A stretch of DNA of 64,000 nt from Dysgonomonas sp. BGC7 (GTDB taxonomy: Bacteria > Bacteroidota > Bacteroidia > Bacteroidales > Dysgonomonadaceae), in the NCBI RefSeq assembly GCF_001261735.1, contig NZ_CVRP01000006.1, forward strand, positions 62,001 to 126,000, read 5' to 3'. Below, piece after piece: positions 31,375 to 40,494 of the stretch. Below the pieces are notes generated by a model. The model made no database searches, was not told where the DNA came from, and saw nothing but the letters and a program-made list of their open reading frames with translations. Every line of letters begins with the position of its first letter. The first letter of the stretch is position 1. Made by a program: the position numbers and the translations under genes.

Positions 31375-33249
31375 TTATCGTCCTAAAAGTACTAATAATA
31401 CTGATATGTCGTTTGGTGAAATGCCTGGAATTCTACTTGCTTGGGCTATTGTTTCAGGATCTATTTTCGATAGTTTTTCTCTGGCCTCGGTGGAAAGGGA
31501 TAATATCTCTTTGTAATTAAACTTCCCCTTTATCTTTATTGTTTCCAGTCTGGAAATCTTGTCGGCTATAAGTTGCTCTCTTTTTATATATCCGTCGTAC
31601 TTTATTTTTATTTCGGTAGCCTCTATTATTTCTTCTTTTCTGTTTGGTATTTTGTCCAATTCGCTTTTTAGGGCAGGGATGAATTCCGAAATATTCTCTA
31701 TTGTTATTTGTGGACGTGTTATAATATCCTTAAGTTTTACTTTTTGTTTTAGAGGAGTTGTACCTAAAGATGTGAGTCCTTCATTAATGTATTCCGGTTT
31801 GATAGAGTAGGAGGCTGTGAAATCTATGAGTCTTTCTATTTCCTCTCTCTTCTGGTTTAGCAGGTCTATTCGTTCCTGTTTTGCCAAGTTGATATCGAAC
31901 CCTTTTTCGGTTAGTCTCATGTCTGCATCATCCTGGCGAAGAAGGATTCTGTATTCTGCTCTCGATGTAAACATCCTGTATGGTTCGTCTACTCCTTTTG
32001 TAACAAGATCGTCTATCAACACACCTATATATGCTTCATCTCTTTTCAGAATAAATTCATTTTCGCCATGTGCATTTATATGTGCATTTATTCCTGCGAT
32101 AAGTCCTTGTCCTCCGGCTTCTTCGTATCCGGTAGTTCCGTTTATTTGTCCGGCAAAAAATAGATTTTTTATCAGCTTTGTTTCCAACGTATGCTTCAAC
32201 TGTCTTGGATCGAAGAAGTCATATTCTATAGCATAGCCCGGTCTATATATATGTATATTTCGAAATGCCGGAATTTTTTGTAATGCCTCAATCTGTATAT
32301 GTAGTGGGAGAGAAGAAGAAAATCCATTCAAGTAATATTCCTGAGTGTTTACTCCTTCGGGTTCTAAGAATAATTGATGAGCAATCTTATCGGCAAAAGT
32401 CACTATTTTAGTTTCTATGCTCGGACAGTATCTTGGTCCTATACTTTTTATCTGACCGTTATATAGTGGAGAATCATCCAATCCATCGCGCAATGTATTA
32501 TGCACATCTTCGTTGGTATAAGTGATCCAGCAGCTGAGTTGTTTCAAAGTGCGTGCAGGATAGTCGAGGTATGAAAACTTGTGGAAGTCATCATCTCCTT
32601 TTTGCTCTTCCATAAGGCTGAAGTCTACGCTTCTTCCATCTATTCGGGCAGGCGTTCCGGTTTTCATCCTGTCGGTTGTAAATCCAAACTCTCTTAGTTG
32701 TTCGGTTATTCCCGATGATGCCGGTTCCGATACCCGACCTCCTCCTAATTGAGTTTTCCCGATATGCATCAATCCATTAAGGAAAGTACCATTGGTGAGA
32801 ACTACCGATTTGGCAGAAAAGGTCACTTCCATCGCAGTTTTTACTCCCACTACAGTGTTGTTTTCTATTACCAGTGATTTAACAGTGTCTTGCCAAATGA
32901 ATAGATTTTCTGTGTTCTCTATTATTTCTCTCCACTTAAGAATGAATTGAGCTCTGTCGCTCTGAACTCGTGGACTCCACATTGCAGGGCCTTTCGACTT
33001 ATTGAGCATTCGAAATTGTATGGCTGTTTTATCGGATACAATTCCCATTTGTCCGCCCAAGGCATCTATTTCTCTTACTATTTGTCCTTTTGCTATTCCT
33101 CCTACGGCAGGGTTGCAGCTCATTTGGGCAATTTTGTTCATGTCCATTGTTATGAGCAGAGTTTTAGATCCCATGTTGGCCGCAGCTGTAGCCGCTTCGC
33201 AGCCGGCATGACCCGCACCGACGACAATTACATCATATTTGAAGTTCAT
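31375..33249 (-). CDS. mnmG: tRNA uridine 5-carboxymethylaminomethyl modification enzyme MnmG
   Basis: The 624-residue FAD protein, with MnmE, modifies the wobble uridine of several tRNAs. Blocks: VIVVGAGHAGCEAATAAANM (FAD loop), MSCNPAVGGIAKGQIVREID, AIQFRMLNKSKGPAMWSPRV, RMKTGTPARIDGRSVDFS, RYCPSIETKIVTFADK, and FFAGQINGTTGYEEAGGQGL, all family signatures. Helices fill the C-terminal domain to PGISPNDISVLLVLLG. The Bacteroidetes order mnmG-apt-uvrC follows. A TACCTTTG box (minus, 33292-33299) 43 bases upstream is a possible -7 element. Confidence 0.97.
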   Translation of the reverse strand: MNFKYDVIVVGAGHAGCEAATAAANMGSKTLLITMDMNKIAQMSCNPAVGGIAKGQIVREIDALGGQMGIVSDKTAIQFRMLNKSKGPAMWSPRVQSDRAQFILKWREIIENTENLFIWQDTVKSLVIENNTVVGVKTAMEVTFSAKSVVLTNGTFLNGLMHIGKTQLGGGRVSEPASSGITEQLREFGFTTDRMKTGTPARIDGRSVDFSLMEEQKGDDDFHKFSYLDYPARTLKQLSCWITYTNEDVHNTLRDGLDDSPLYNGQIKSIGPRYCPSIETKIVTFADKIAHQLFLEPEGVNTQEYYLNGFSSSLPLHIQIEALQKIPAFRNIHIYRPGYAIEYDFFDPRQLKHTLETKLIKNLFFAGQINGTTGYEEAGGQGLIAGINAHINAHGENEFILKRDEAYIGVLIDDLVTKGVDEPYRMFTSRAEYRILLRQDDADMRLTEKGFDINLAKQERIDLLNQKREEIERLIDFTASYSIKPEYINEGLTSLGTTPLKQKVKLKDIITRPQITIENISEFIPALKSELDKIPNRKEEIIEATEIKIKYDGYIKREQLIADKISRLETIKIKGKFNYKEILSLSTEAREKLSKIDPETIAQASRIPGISPNDISVLLVLLGR

Positions 33250-33291
33250 CTTATTTTATAAAAGCTAGCTGTAAAAATTTATTTCCGGCTA

Positions 33292-33299
33292 CAAAGGTA
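33292..33299 (-). promoter_or_regulatory. -7 element for mnmG
   Basis: Minus-strand TACCTTTG(T), 43 bases before the mnmG start; no clear -33 partner. Confidence 0.4.
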
Positions 33300-33360
33300 A
33301 TACTTTTATACAGTAAATTTTTATTGCCGTAATCGCTGTAAAAATTATTAACACTGTAGA

Positions 33361-34095
33361 TTAAATATTATTGGCATTTTTTATCGCCTTACTTACTTTT
33401 TCTTTGTCCGTTTGTAGTATTACGAACTCTTCTTCTTCACAAAATGCCGGAGCCATATATGTCATTTTGCTTCTTACCGGACTTCTGAACGATCCGTGAA
33501 ATTCTTTCAGGCCTGTTGAGTTTACGAGATCTCTTACATTATCTTCCGTAATGCCTCCACCAGGCATAATGATGATTCTGTCTGCTGCTTTTTCTATAAG
33601 TTGCTTTATGATCTCTTTTCCAGCAAGAGCTGTTTTTTTACCTCCCGAAGTTAGTATTCGATTGCAACCTATTTCTATTATATCTTCGAGTGCTTTATAT
33701 AGATTGGAAGATCTGTCGAAAGCCCGATGAAATGTTACTTCCATCTTGTATTGATGTGCTATTTTTACAAGTTCCTGATTCCTTATTTTATCGATAGAAC
33801 CGTCAGGATTCAAGATACCGAAAACTACTCCGTTACACTTAGCCTGTCCACAATAATGAATGTCTTGTTTCATTGTCTCAAACTCGAGGTCAGAGTACAG
33901 AAAATCACCTTCCCTCGGTCTTATTAATGTATTAGTCTGTATATCAGATAGTTGTTTGGATTTTGTGATTTGTGATGGAGAAGGAGTTGTTCCTCCTTGC
34001 GCCAGATTATCGCAAAGCTCTATTCTGAATGCTCCACCCTGTTGAGCTTCTACCGCAGATTGTACCGAACCGGCGCATACTTCTACTAATATCAT
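33361..34095 (-). CDS. cutC: CutC family protein
   Basis: The 244-residue TIM-barrel protein has the CutC blocks: MILVEVCAGSVQSAVEAQQG, GAFRIELCDNLAQGGTTPS, LIRPREGDFLYSDLEFETMK, CNGVVFGILNPDGSID, MEVTFHRAFDRSSNLYKALE, CNRILTSGGKKTALAGK and IIMPGGGITEDNVRDLV. The family was named for copper tolerance, but its biochemical activity is uncertain. It is oriented with mnmG and ygiQ but separated from them by gaps, so it may be its own unit. Confidence 0.93.
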   Translation of the reverse strand: MILVEVCAGSVQSAVEAQQGGAFRIELCDNLAQGGTTPSPSQITKSKQLSDIQTNTLIRPREGDFLYSDLEFETMKQDIHYCGQAKCNGVVFGILNPDGSIDKIRNQELVKIAHQYKMEVTFHRAFDRSSNLYKALEDIIEIGCNRILTSGGKKTALAGKEIIKQLIEKAADRIIIMPGGGITEDNVRDLVNSTGLKEFHGSFRSPVRSKMTYMAPAFCEEEEFVILQTDKEKVSKAIKNANNI

Positions 34096-34145
34096 ATATG
34101 TAAATTGTTGATATATAGATTATTAATATCTATTCGAGAGAATGA

Positions 34146-35978
34146 TTACTTCGAAGGATAAAGTTTATTTATTAAATCTTCTCTTTTTATCTTTCTTAAT
34201 GATCTTATTATCTGTGGCTTATAGTCTTTGTCGTACCAAAAGAAGAATTGTCTTTGAGCTAATTTCTGTTCTTTGGTGCGTGCAGTATAGACTTTTTCGA
34301 GAGTATAAGGATGATATCCTGTATAATACATTTCGGTAGCTACAGTCATTGGTGAAGGAGTAAAATCCTGTATCTGCTCCAGTTTAAATCCTAAAGGCTT
34401 CGTTTTTACAGCTAATTCTGCCATATCCTCTTCTCCACAGCCGGGATGCGATGATATGAAATAGGGAATAAGCTGCTGTTTTAGTCCGGCTTGCGTGTTT
34501 ATTTTATCAAATATTTTCTTAAACGCATAGAACTGTTCAAAGCTGGGCTTTCTCATGTATTTGAGGACAAGGTCAGATGTATGTTCCGGAGCTACTTTAA
34601 GTCTTCCTGATACATGATTGACTATTAGTTCTTCTGTGTATCTCTCTGCGGCTTTGTTTAGAGCCTCGTTCTCGCTTCGGTGTAATAACATGTCGTAGCG
34701 AACACCACTCCCTATAAATGATTTTTTTATCTGTGGTAAAGCATCTACTTCTTTATAAATTTCGAGTAGTGAGGTGTGATCCGTATTGAGATTCTTACAT
34801 ATCTTAGGGTGTATACATGAAGGACGTTTGCATTTTGCACAGATCTGTTCATCTATTCCCTTCATATTGTACATATTGGCAGAAGGACCACCCAAATCGC
34901 TTAAATATCCCTTAAAATCCGGCATTTCTGTAATGTTTCTTACTTCGTTGATTATTGATCTTTTAGATCTTGAAGCAATAAATTTACCTTGATGTGCCGA
35001 TATGGTACAGAATGCGCAACCCCCGAAACATCCTCTGTGCATATTGACCGAAAATTTGATCATTTCGAATGCCGGAATTGTTTTTCCTTTATATTTAGGA
35101 TGAGGTAGTCGTGTGTATGGCAAATCGAATGAAGCGTCTATCTCTTTTTCCGACATTGGAGGGTAGGGAGGATTGATAATTACCGCCTTTCCATCACAAT
35201 ATTGGATAATGCGAGACGCGTTCATCATGTTAGATTGTTCTTCAACTATTTTAAAATTCTTCGCTTGCTTTAGTTTGTCGGTCAGACATTCTTCGTGCGA
35301 AGCCAGATATATATCGTCTTCTTCGTTGAAAGACGCATTTAAATCGTTTTTATCGCTTAAATATACAGTTTGTGGTATCTCGGTAAAGCTTTGTGCTTTT
35401 TCTCCGTTCTTTAGCCTCGATATTATCGTTTTCAACGGTGTTTCACCCATACCATATACAAGTAAATCTGCTTTGGAATCTATTAGTATAGATTTGTGTA
35501 GTTTATCGTCCCAGTAATCATAGTGCGTTACTCTTCGCAACGAGGCTTCTATACCCCCCAGTATAACAGGAACATCTGGAAAAAGATCTTTTAAAATGTT
35601 GGTATATACAACCGAAGTTCTGTCGGGGCGCATATCTGCCCGTCCGTCAGGTGTGTAAGCGTCGTCGGAACGAAGACGCTTATTGGCTGTATAATGATTA
35701 ATCATGGAATCCATTGCACCGGCCGTTACTCCGAAGAATAATTTCGGTTTGCCCAGTTTTTTGAAATCCCGCAGATCATCGCGCCAGTTTGGTTGCGGTA
35801 CAATAGCTACTCTGAGCCCTTCTGCTTCAAGAATACGACCTATTACTGCAGCTCCGAAAGAAGGGTGATCTATATACGCATCTCCCGAAAACAGAATTAC
35901 GTCAAGTTCATCCCATTTTCTTAATTCTACTTCTTTTTTTGTAGTAGGCAGCCAGTCTGTCAATCGGTATTCTTTCAT
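34146..35978 (-). CDS. ygiQ: YgiQ family radical SAM protein
   Basis: From the ATG at 35978 the protein has 610 residues. It has an N-terminal B12-binding-like segment (WDELDVILFSGDAYIDHPSF, RILEAEGLRVAIVPQPNWRD), the radical SAM Cys triad in MHRGCFGGCAFCTISAHQGK (CxxxCxxC), and a later Cys cluster (ICAKCKRPSCIHPKICKNL). YgiQ proteins are of unknown function and very widespread. A TATCTTTG box (35988-35995, minus) ends about 10 bases before this ATG, so a nearly leaderless message is possible. The earlier Met (35990) lies inside that box. Confidence 0.9.
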   Translation of the reverse strand: MKEYRLTDWLPTTKKEVELRKWDELDVILFSGDAYIDHPSFGAAVIGRILEAEGLRVAIVPQPNWRDDLRDFKKLGKPKLFFGVTAGAMDSMINHYTANKRLRSDDAYTPDGRADMRPDRTSVVYTNILKDLFPDVPVILGGIEASLRRVTHYDYWDDKLHKSILIDSKADLLVYGMGETPLKTIISRLKNGEKAQSFTEIPQTVYLSDKNDLNASFNEEDDIYLASHEECLTDKLKQAKNFKIVEEQSNMMNASRIIQYCDGKAVIINPPYPPMSEKEIDASFDLPYTRLPHPKYKGKTIPAFEMIKFSVNMHRGCFGGCAFCTISAHQGKFIASRSKRSIINEVRNITEMPDFKGYLSDLGGPSANMYNMKGIDEQICAKCKRPSCIHPKICKNLNTDHTSLLEIYKEVDALPQIKKSFIGSGVRYDMLLHRSENEALNKAAERYTEELIVNHVSGRLKVAPEHTSDLVLKYMRKPSFEQFYAFKKIFDKINTQAGLKQQLIPYFISSHPGCGEEDMAELAVKTKPLGFKLEQIQDFTPSPMTVATEMYYTGYHPYTLEKVYTARTKEQKLAQRQFFFWYDKDYKPQIIRSLRKIKREDLINKLYPSK

Positions 35979-35987
35979 AATCAGGCA

Positions 35988-35995
35988 CAAAGATA
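35988..35995 (-). promoter_or_regulatory. -7 element close to the ygiQ start
   Basis: Minus-strand TATCTTTG(T) ending 10 bases before the chosen ygiQ ATG; no clear -33 TTTG. Confidence 0.4.
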
Positions 35996-36070
35996 TTCTT
36001 TTTTTTCCCTGCTATATATAGCCTAAGACTATTCTTAACATTTTTGAGTTATACTATTTGTTAAACATTG

Positions 36071-36078
36071 TATATTTG
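36071..36078 (+). promoter_or_regulatory. -7 element upstream of the Omp85-like gene
   Basis: TATATTTG, 18 bases before the ATG at 36097; a TTTG (36043-36046) lies 24 bases upstream, somewhat far for a -33 element. Confidence 0.4.
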
Positions 36079-36096
36079 TAATGTGTTTATAAACTA

Positions 36097-38406
36097 ATGA
36101 GAAAACTTAGCTCTTTTTTAATTTCAATGCTATTCCTTGGGTTTGTTGCCTGTAGTACAACAAAAAATATACCTGAAGGTAGCTACCTGCTCGACAATTT
36201 CGAAGTTAAGCATGATACAAAAAATGCGTCTTCAGATCTGGAAGACTTCGTCCGTCAGCAGCCTAACTCCAGTATGCCATTGTTGGGAAAGGTAAGGCTT
36301 AAAATATACAATATGGCAGGACAGGATACAAGTAAGTGGATGACTCGTTTTATTCGAAAAATGGGGCAGCCTCCTGTTTTATATAACAATTCGCAGACAG
36401 CAATATCTGCAAGCCAACTAAAAAAGGAACTGAACAATCAGGGGTATCTGAATGCAGAGGTCGATACTATTCTTAAAATTAAAGGGAATAAGATGTCTGT
36501 AGTCTACAACATAAAGGGACATACTCCTTATCGTATCCGAAATTATACGTATGCCATATCAGACACTACGATGTCTCGTATAATGAATAAAGTACCCTTG
36601 AGGCCATTACTGAATAAAGGCGATTTCTTTGATATGTCTATGCTCGAAGAAGAGAGGCTTCAGGTGAATACTGTGATGAGAAATGTAGGATATTATAACT
36701 TTTCGAAAGAATATGTTTATTTTAAAGCAGATACAACACTAAACTCTCATCAGGTAGATTTATTTCTCGATATCTATCCTACCAAAGACAGTGTGCCTTA
36801 TCCCAGATATAAGCTTGATAAAGTGACAATAATTTCGGGTATAAATTCGATAGATAATATGATGGGCCCGGGTGGCCAGATAAATACAAACAGATGGTTT
36901 TTTAGAAATGCTGATACTACCGAATATCGGGATATTAAGATAATACGGGGCCGTAATAAATTTCTTCGATCGACTAGTATTTACCGAAATAACTATGTGA
37001 GGCCGGGATCTTACTTCTCTGATATGGCTCAGAGTTATACTTATCAGGCTTATACCAAAATGGGAGCCATAAAACAGGTAAATATAACGATGAATCCATC
37101 CGTCACAGATAGTACAAAGCTAGATGCTACTATTATTTTACTACCTGCCAATGCTCACTGGTTCAAAGCTGCCCTCGATGGCACAAACTCTGCCGGAGAC
37201 CTGGGTATAGCCCCGAGTGTATCTTATCAGCACCAAAACCTGTTTAATGGTTCTGAGCAATTGAGTATTAAGTTGAAAGGAGCCTATGAGTTTATTACAG
37301 GAGGTCATAGTACCGATCTTATGAATCAGAGTTTTTATGAATATGGAGCAGAGACCAGTCTTACATTTCCTCTCTTTCTATTCCCATACCTGAAAAAAAG
37401 CTGGCGGGAAAAACCTACTGCAACAACTACTTTTACAGTCGGACTGAATAATCAGCATCGGCCGGAGTATACACGGCAGTTTTTTAATACAACGATCAAT
37501 TATGGTTGGACTACCTATAAAAGCAGGTTGAGACACAGTTTCGATTTTGTAGATATAAACTACATACGTATGCCTTGGATGTCGCAGAATTTTAAAGATA
37601 ATTATCTGAACAATTCTGATAATACGCTTTTGATGGAAAGTTACAGGGATCAGCTGGTTGCTAGAAATGCCTATACAGTAACATTGATAAACGGAAGACG
37701 ATTCAATCCTTTATATCCCACCTATTCCCTTCGTGGAACGATAGAAGTGTCCGGAGCTATTCCCAGACTGGTGACAACAATAAATGGTTCAAAAGTAGAT
37801 GAATACGGGCAAAAAAGAATACTGGGTGTTGCATATGCCGAGTATGTAAAAGGAAGTGTGGATTATGCCCGTACATTTTATTTTTCGAAGAAGCATTCGC
37901 TGGCATATCACGTAATGCTCGGATTAGCCCATCCTTATGGAAATTCAGATATCCTTCCGTTCGAAAGACGTTTTTTTGCAGGAGGTGCAAATAGTATAAG
38001 GGGATGGTCTACACGCTCTTTGGGACCCGGATCGTACCGAAAGAATCGGGAAGGGAGTGATTTTGTAAATCAGACCGGAGATATGAAACTGGAACTTAGT
38101 ATAGAAAATAGGATGAAAATAAGTTCTATGTTCGAATTTGCTCAATTTATAGATGCAGGTAATGTTTGGACTTTACTCAGTTATAAAGAACAGCCGGGAG
38201 GTTTGTTCCAGTTCAATTCTTTTTATAAAGAAATAGGACTGGCTTATGGTGTAGGTCTTCGGCTCGACTTAGACTTTCTTCTACTCCGATTCGATGCGGG
38301 GATGAAAGCCTATGATCCCGGATTGGAGCAATCGAGACGTTTTGTTTTATTTAAACCTACTCTCAATCGTATGGCATTTCATTTTGGTATAGGCTATCCT
38401 TTCTGA
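36097..38406 (+). CDS. BamA/TamA-like Omp85 outer-membrane protein with lipoprotein signal
   Basis: The 769-residue protein starts with a lipoprotein signal (LISMLFLGFVACSTTKNIPE, Cys at about 19). POTRA-like periplasmic repeats follow (about 30-330: KLRLYNM... region, NYTYAISDTTMSRI, LDKVTIISGIN). The C-terminal Omp85 barrel (about 350-769) has FFAGGANSIRGWSTRSLGPG, the loop-6 RGW motif expected of the superfamily, and ends with FHFGIGYPF (terminal Phe). It may assemble or translocate outer-membrane components, as TamA or BamA do; this family is separate from the main BamA. The combination of lipid anchor and barrel is common in Bacteroidetes. It is a single gene. Confidence 0.88.
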   Translation: MRKLSSFLISMLFLGFVACSTTKNIPEGSYLLDNFEVKHDTKNASSDLEDFVRQQPNSSMPLLGKVRLKIYNMAGQDTSKWMTRFIRKMGQPPVLYNNSQTAISASQLKKELNNQGYLNAEVDTILKIKGNKMSVVYNIKGHTPYRIRNYTYAISDTTMSRIMNKVPLRPLLNKGDFFDMSMLEEERLQVNTVMRNVGYYNFSKEYVYFKADTTLNSHQVDLFLDIYPTKDSVPYPRYKLDKVTIISGINSIDNMMGPGGQINTNRWFFRNADTTEYRDIKIIRGRNKFLRSTSIYRNNYVRPGSYFSDMAQSYTYQAYTKMGAIKQVNITMNPSVTDSTKLDATIILLPANAHWFKAALDGTNSAGDLGIAPSVSYQHQNLFNGSEQLSIKLKGAYEFITGGHSTDLMNQSFYEYGAETSLTFPLFLFPYLKKSWREKPTATTTFTVGLNNQHRPEYTRQFFNTTINYGWTTYKSRLRHSFDFVDINYIRMPWMSQNFKDNYLNNSDNTLLMESYRDQLVARNAYTVTLINGRRFNPLYPTYSLRGTIEVSGAIPRLVTTINGSKVDEYGQKRILGVAYAEYVKGSVDYARTFYFSKKHSLAYHVMLGLAHPYGNSDILPFERRFFAGGANSIRGWSTRSLGPGSYRKNREGSDFVNQTGDMKLELSIENRMKISSMFEFAQFIDAGNVWTLLSYKEQPGGLFQFNSFYKEIGLAYGVGLRLDLDFLLLRFDAGMKAYDPGLEQSRRFVLFKPTLNRMAFHFGIGYPF

Positions 38407-38439
38407 CAATGTTTTAAATGTCATATGTAAAAATATAAA

Positions 38440-38471
38440 TTTGTCAGTTTTCTATCTCTTTCATATTTTTG
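38440..38471 (+). promoter_or_regulatory. Promoter of the surface lipoprotein gene
   Basis: TTTG (38440-38443), 20 bases, TATTTTTG (38464-38471), 43 bases before the ATG; a good Bacteroidetes promoter. Confidence 0.7.
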
Positions 38472-38514
38472 TAGTTGTATACATGAAACCTTTAACATAA
38501 AACAAACAAAAAGT

Positions 38515-39276
38515 ATGAAAAAACTGTTTTTACTATTATTACTCACTCCTTTTTTATTTGCAGCTTGTAGTTCCGATGATGACGGAAGCAACGATAGCAT
38601 GGCCGTTATTAAAGTAGAGTCGGAAGTTGTATCATATAATACAATCAAACTGAGTTGGCCAAAAATTCTCAACGCATATAGATATCAGGTTTTCTTCAAG
38701 GCCGAAGGAGGTGCCGAATGGCAGAATTCTAATTCTATAATGCCTGTCGATCAGTCTACAAGCGTTATATTTGAGCAGTCTTATTTTACTCCCGATACAA
38801 AGTATACGATCGTAGTCAAAGCATTCAGAGACTCGGGAAGTGGTTCTATTATTGGCGAATCGGAGGAGTTTGTGCTTAAAACCTTTAAGCCTAATGAGGA
38901 AAATATTATAGGAACTTGGGATTTTGTTTCTTTCGATCCGATAGTAACCGCATCTAGTGATGAAATAAAAAAAGCAGTAGAAAAAGCCGTTAATAATGAT
39001 ATCGATTTTTTTGATTATATTACTTTCAGCGAAGACGGAAAAATCTCTGATAGTGGGTCTGAAAAGAATGGGTCTTACAGCCTATATGGTAATAGTCTAA
39101 CTGTGACATATCTTGATGGTGGCAAGGAATATACAGATGTCGCTGATATTTCTATGTCCGAAAACAGACTGATTATTTATACCGATGATACAGAAGCTTA
39201 CATAGAAGAATTTCCGGGAGTGAGCAAAGTGATTGTGAAATCAACTTACGAAAGAAGGGAAAGTCCTGCAAATTGA
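38515..39276 (+). CDS. Surface lipoprotein with fibronectin-III-like domain
   Basis: The 253-residue protein has a lipobox (LLLLLTPFLFAAC, Cys18) followed by SSDDDGSND, an acidic stretch right after the Cys like the lipoprotein export signal that sends Bacteroidetes lipoproteins to the cell surface. A fibronectin type III-like domain follows (about 33-122: VVSYNTIKLSWPKILNAYRY, then FTPDTKYTIVVKAFRDSG), then a lipocalin-like beta domain (about 128-245: IIGTWDFVSFDP, YITFSEDGKISDSGS, SYSLYGNSLTVTYLDG). Ligand and role are unknown. It stands alone between a promoter and a terminator. Confidence 0.75.
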   Translation: MKKLFLLLLLTPFLFAACSSDDDGSNDSMAVIKVESEVVSYNTIKLSWPKILNAYRYQVFFKAEGGAEWQNSNSIMPVDQSTSVIFEQSYFTPDTKYTIVVKAFRDSGSGSIIGESEEFVLKTFKPNEENIIGTWDFVSFDPIVTASSDEIKKAVEKAVNNDIDFFDYITFSEDGKISDSGSEKNGSYSLYGNSLTVTYLDGGKEYTDVADISMSENRLIIYTDDTEAYIEEFPGVSKVIVKSTYERRESPAN

Positions 39277-39296
39277 TTCTTTTTTAAATTATAGAG

Positions 39297-39328
39297 TCCT
39301 GTTATCATTGCGATAGCAGGATTTTTTT
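39297..39328 (+). terminator. Terminator of the surface lipoprotein gene
   Basis: TCCTG-t-TATC pairs with GATA-g-CAGGA (one mismatch) and runs into ATTTTTTT. Confidence 0.75.
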
Positions 39329-39418
39329 ATTTATGCGGTTTTTAGGACTATGCTTCACTCTGTCGAATATTGTTTCGTTACTTTTTAGCAAAAAACTGTT
39401 TCTTAAGATTTGAATGAT

Positions 39419-39427
39419 TACTTTTGC
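39419..39427 (+). promoter_or_regulatory. -7 element upstream of the EamA transporter gene
   Basis: TACTTTTGC fits TAnnTTTGC, 58 bases before the ATG at 39485; no convincing -33 element. Confidence 0.45.
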
Positions 39428-39484
39428 AGGCTCTATTTTAATTACACAGACAAAATAATAAAATAGGTCTTATGACCTAAATAA

Positions 39485-40372
39485 ATGATGGACAAAACAA
39501 AAGGTATTATATTAGCTCTTATCTCTTCCGGTACATTCGGACTTATAGCATTCTTCTCTCTACCATTGCTGAAGGCAGGCATTCATGCCCCTTCTATCCT
39601 GTTTTATCGTTGCCTTATATCTACTATTCTGATAGGGATAGTATCTCTCGCAAGGAAAAAAAATCTTAAGATTTCACCCAAAGCTGCTGCTCAGCTCATT
39701 TGTCTCGGGCTTTTATATCCTATAACGGCTATGGGTTTGCTCTATTCTTATAGCTATATCTCTACCGGAGTATCTACTACACTCCATTTTCTTTATCCTA
39801 TATCGGTTTCTTTTCTGATGATTATCTTTTTCAGAGAAAAGCCCTCACGGAATTTGTTGTTTGCTGCAATACTGTCGCTGATCGGAGTTGCACTGCTCAG
39901 TTGGAGCGATAATGGTTTTATCAGTACCAAAGGTTTACTGATTGTTTTGCTCACAGTGTTCACCTATTCCATATACATTGTATGGCTGAATAGTAAAGAG
40001 ATAAAGAAGTTGGAAGCGGAGACAGTGACTTTCTATGTTATGCTTTTTGGTATATTTATTTTCTCCGTGTTTTCTCATTTTACGACAGGCATACAATTGA
40101 TTCCCGATACCGGATCGTTGTTCAACCTGATTGGACTATCTGTTTTTGCAACCGTATTGTCCAATCTTGCGCTTGTCAGAGCTGTCAAATATGCGGGGTC
40201 TACTATCACATCTATACTTGGTTCGTTAGAGCCTGTGGTCGCTACCCTTGTGGGTGTATTTCATTTCCATGAGCCTTTCGGATGGAATAGCCTTTTGGGG
40301 CTTATGATCATTATCGGAGCTGTAATTTTTGTAATATTGAGCACTAAAAAACCTTCGAATAATCAGGGATGA
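39485..40372 (+). CDS. EamA/DMT family transporter
   Basis: A 295-residue membrane protein with ten hydrophobic helices in two EamA repeats (about 5-140 and 150-287). Motifs: LISSGTFGLIAFFSLPLLKA, FYRCLISTILIGIVSLA, LYSYSYISTGVSTTLHFLYP (the conserved STGV turn), then in the second half TVLSNLALVRAVKYAGSTIT and SILGSLEPVVATLVGVFHFH with LEPV as usual. It likely exports a metabolite such as an amino acid or nucleotide-related compound; substrate unknown. The start MMDKTK gives two adjacent ATGs. It is a single gene. Confidence 0.85.
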   Translation: MMDKTKGIILALISSGTFGLIAFFSLPLLKAGIHAPSILFYRCLISTILIGIVSLARKKNLKISPKAAAQLICLGLLYPITAMGLLYSYSYISTGVSTTLHFLYPISVSFLMIIFFREKPSRNLLFAAILSLIGVALLSWSDNGFISTKGLLIVLLTVFTYSIYIVWLNSKEIKKLEAETVTFYVMLFGIFIFSVFSHFTTGIQLIPDTGSLFNLIGLSVFATVLSNLALVRAVKYAGSTITSILGSLEPVVATLVGVFHFHEPFGWNSLLGLMIIIGAVIFVILSTKKPSNNQG

Positions 40373-40415
40373 GTATTTTTAGGGCAATTTTAGATTATAT
40401 ATTGCACATTTTTAC

Positions 40416-40426
40416 TAATTTTGTGC
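40416..40426 (+). promoter_or_regulatory. -7 element and small inverted repeat upstream of fabI
   Basis: TAATTTTG (40416-40423) fits the -7 pattern, 72 bases before the fabI ATG. GCACA (40404-40408) facing TGTGC (40422-40426) brackets it and might be an operator, though the arms are short. Confidence 0.4.
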
Positions 40427-40494
40427 GATAACCTGATTCTAAAAATACGTTTTAGTATATTAAAGAATTGACAATCAACTAAATAATAATAAAT

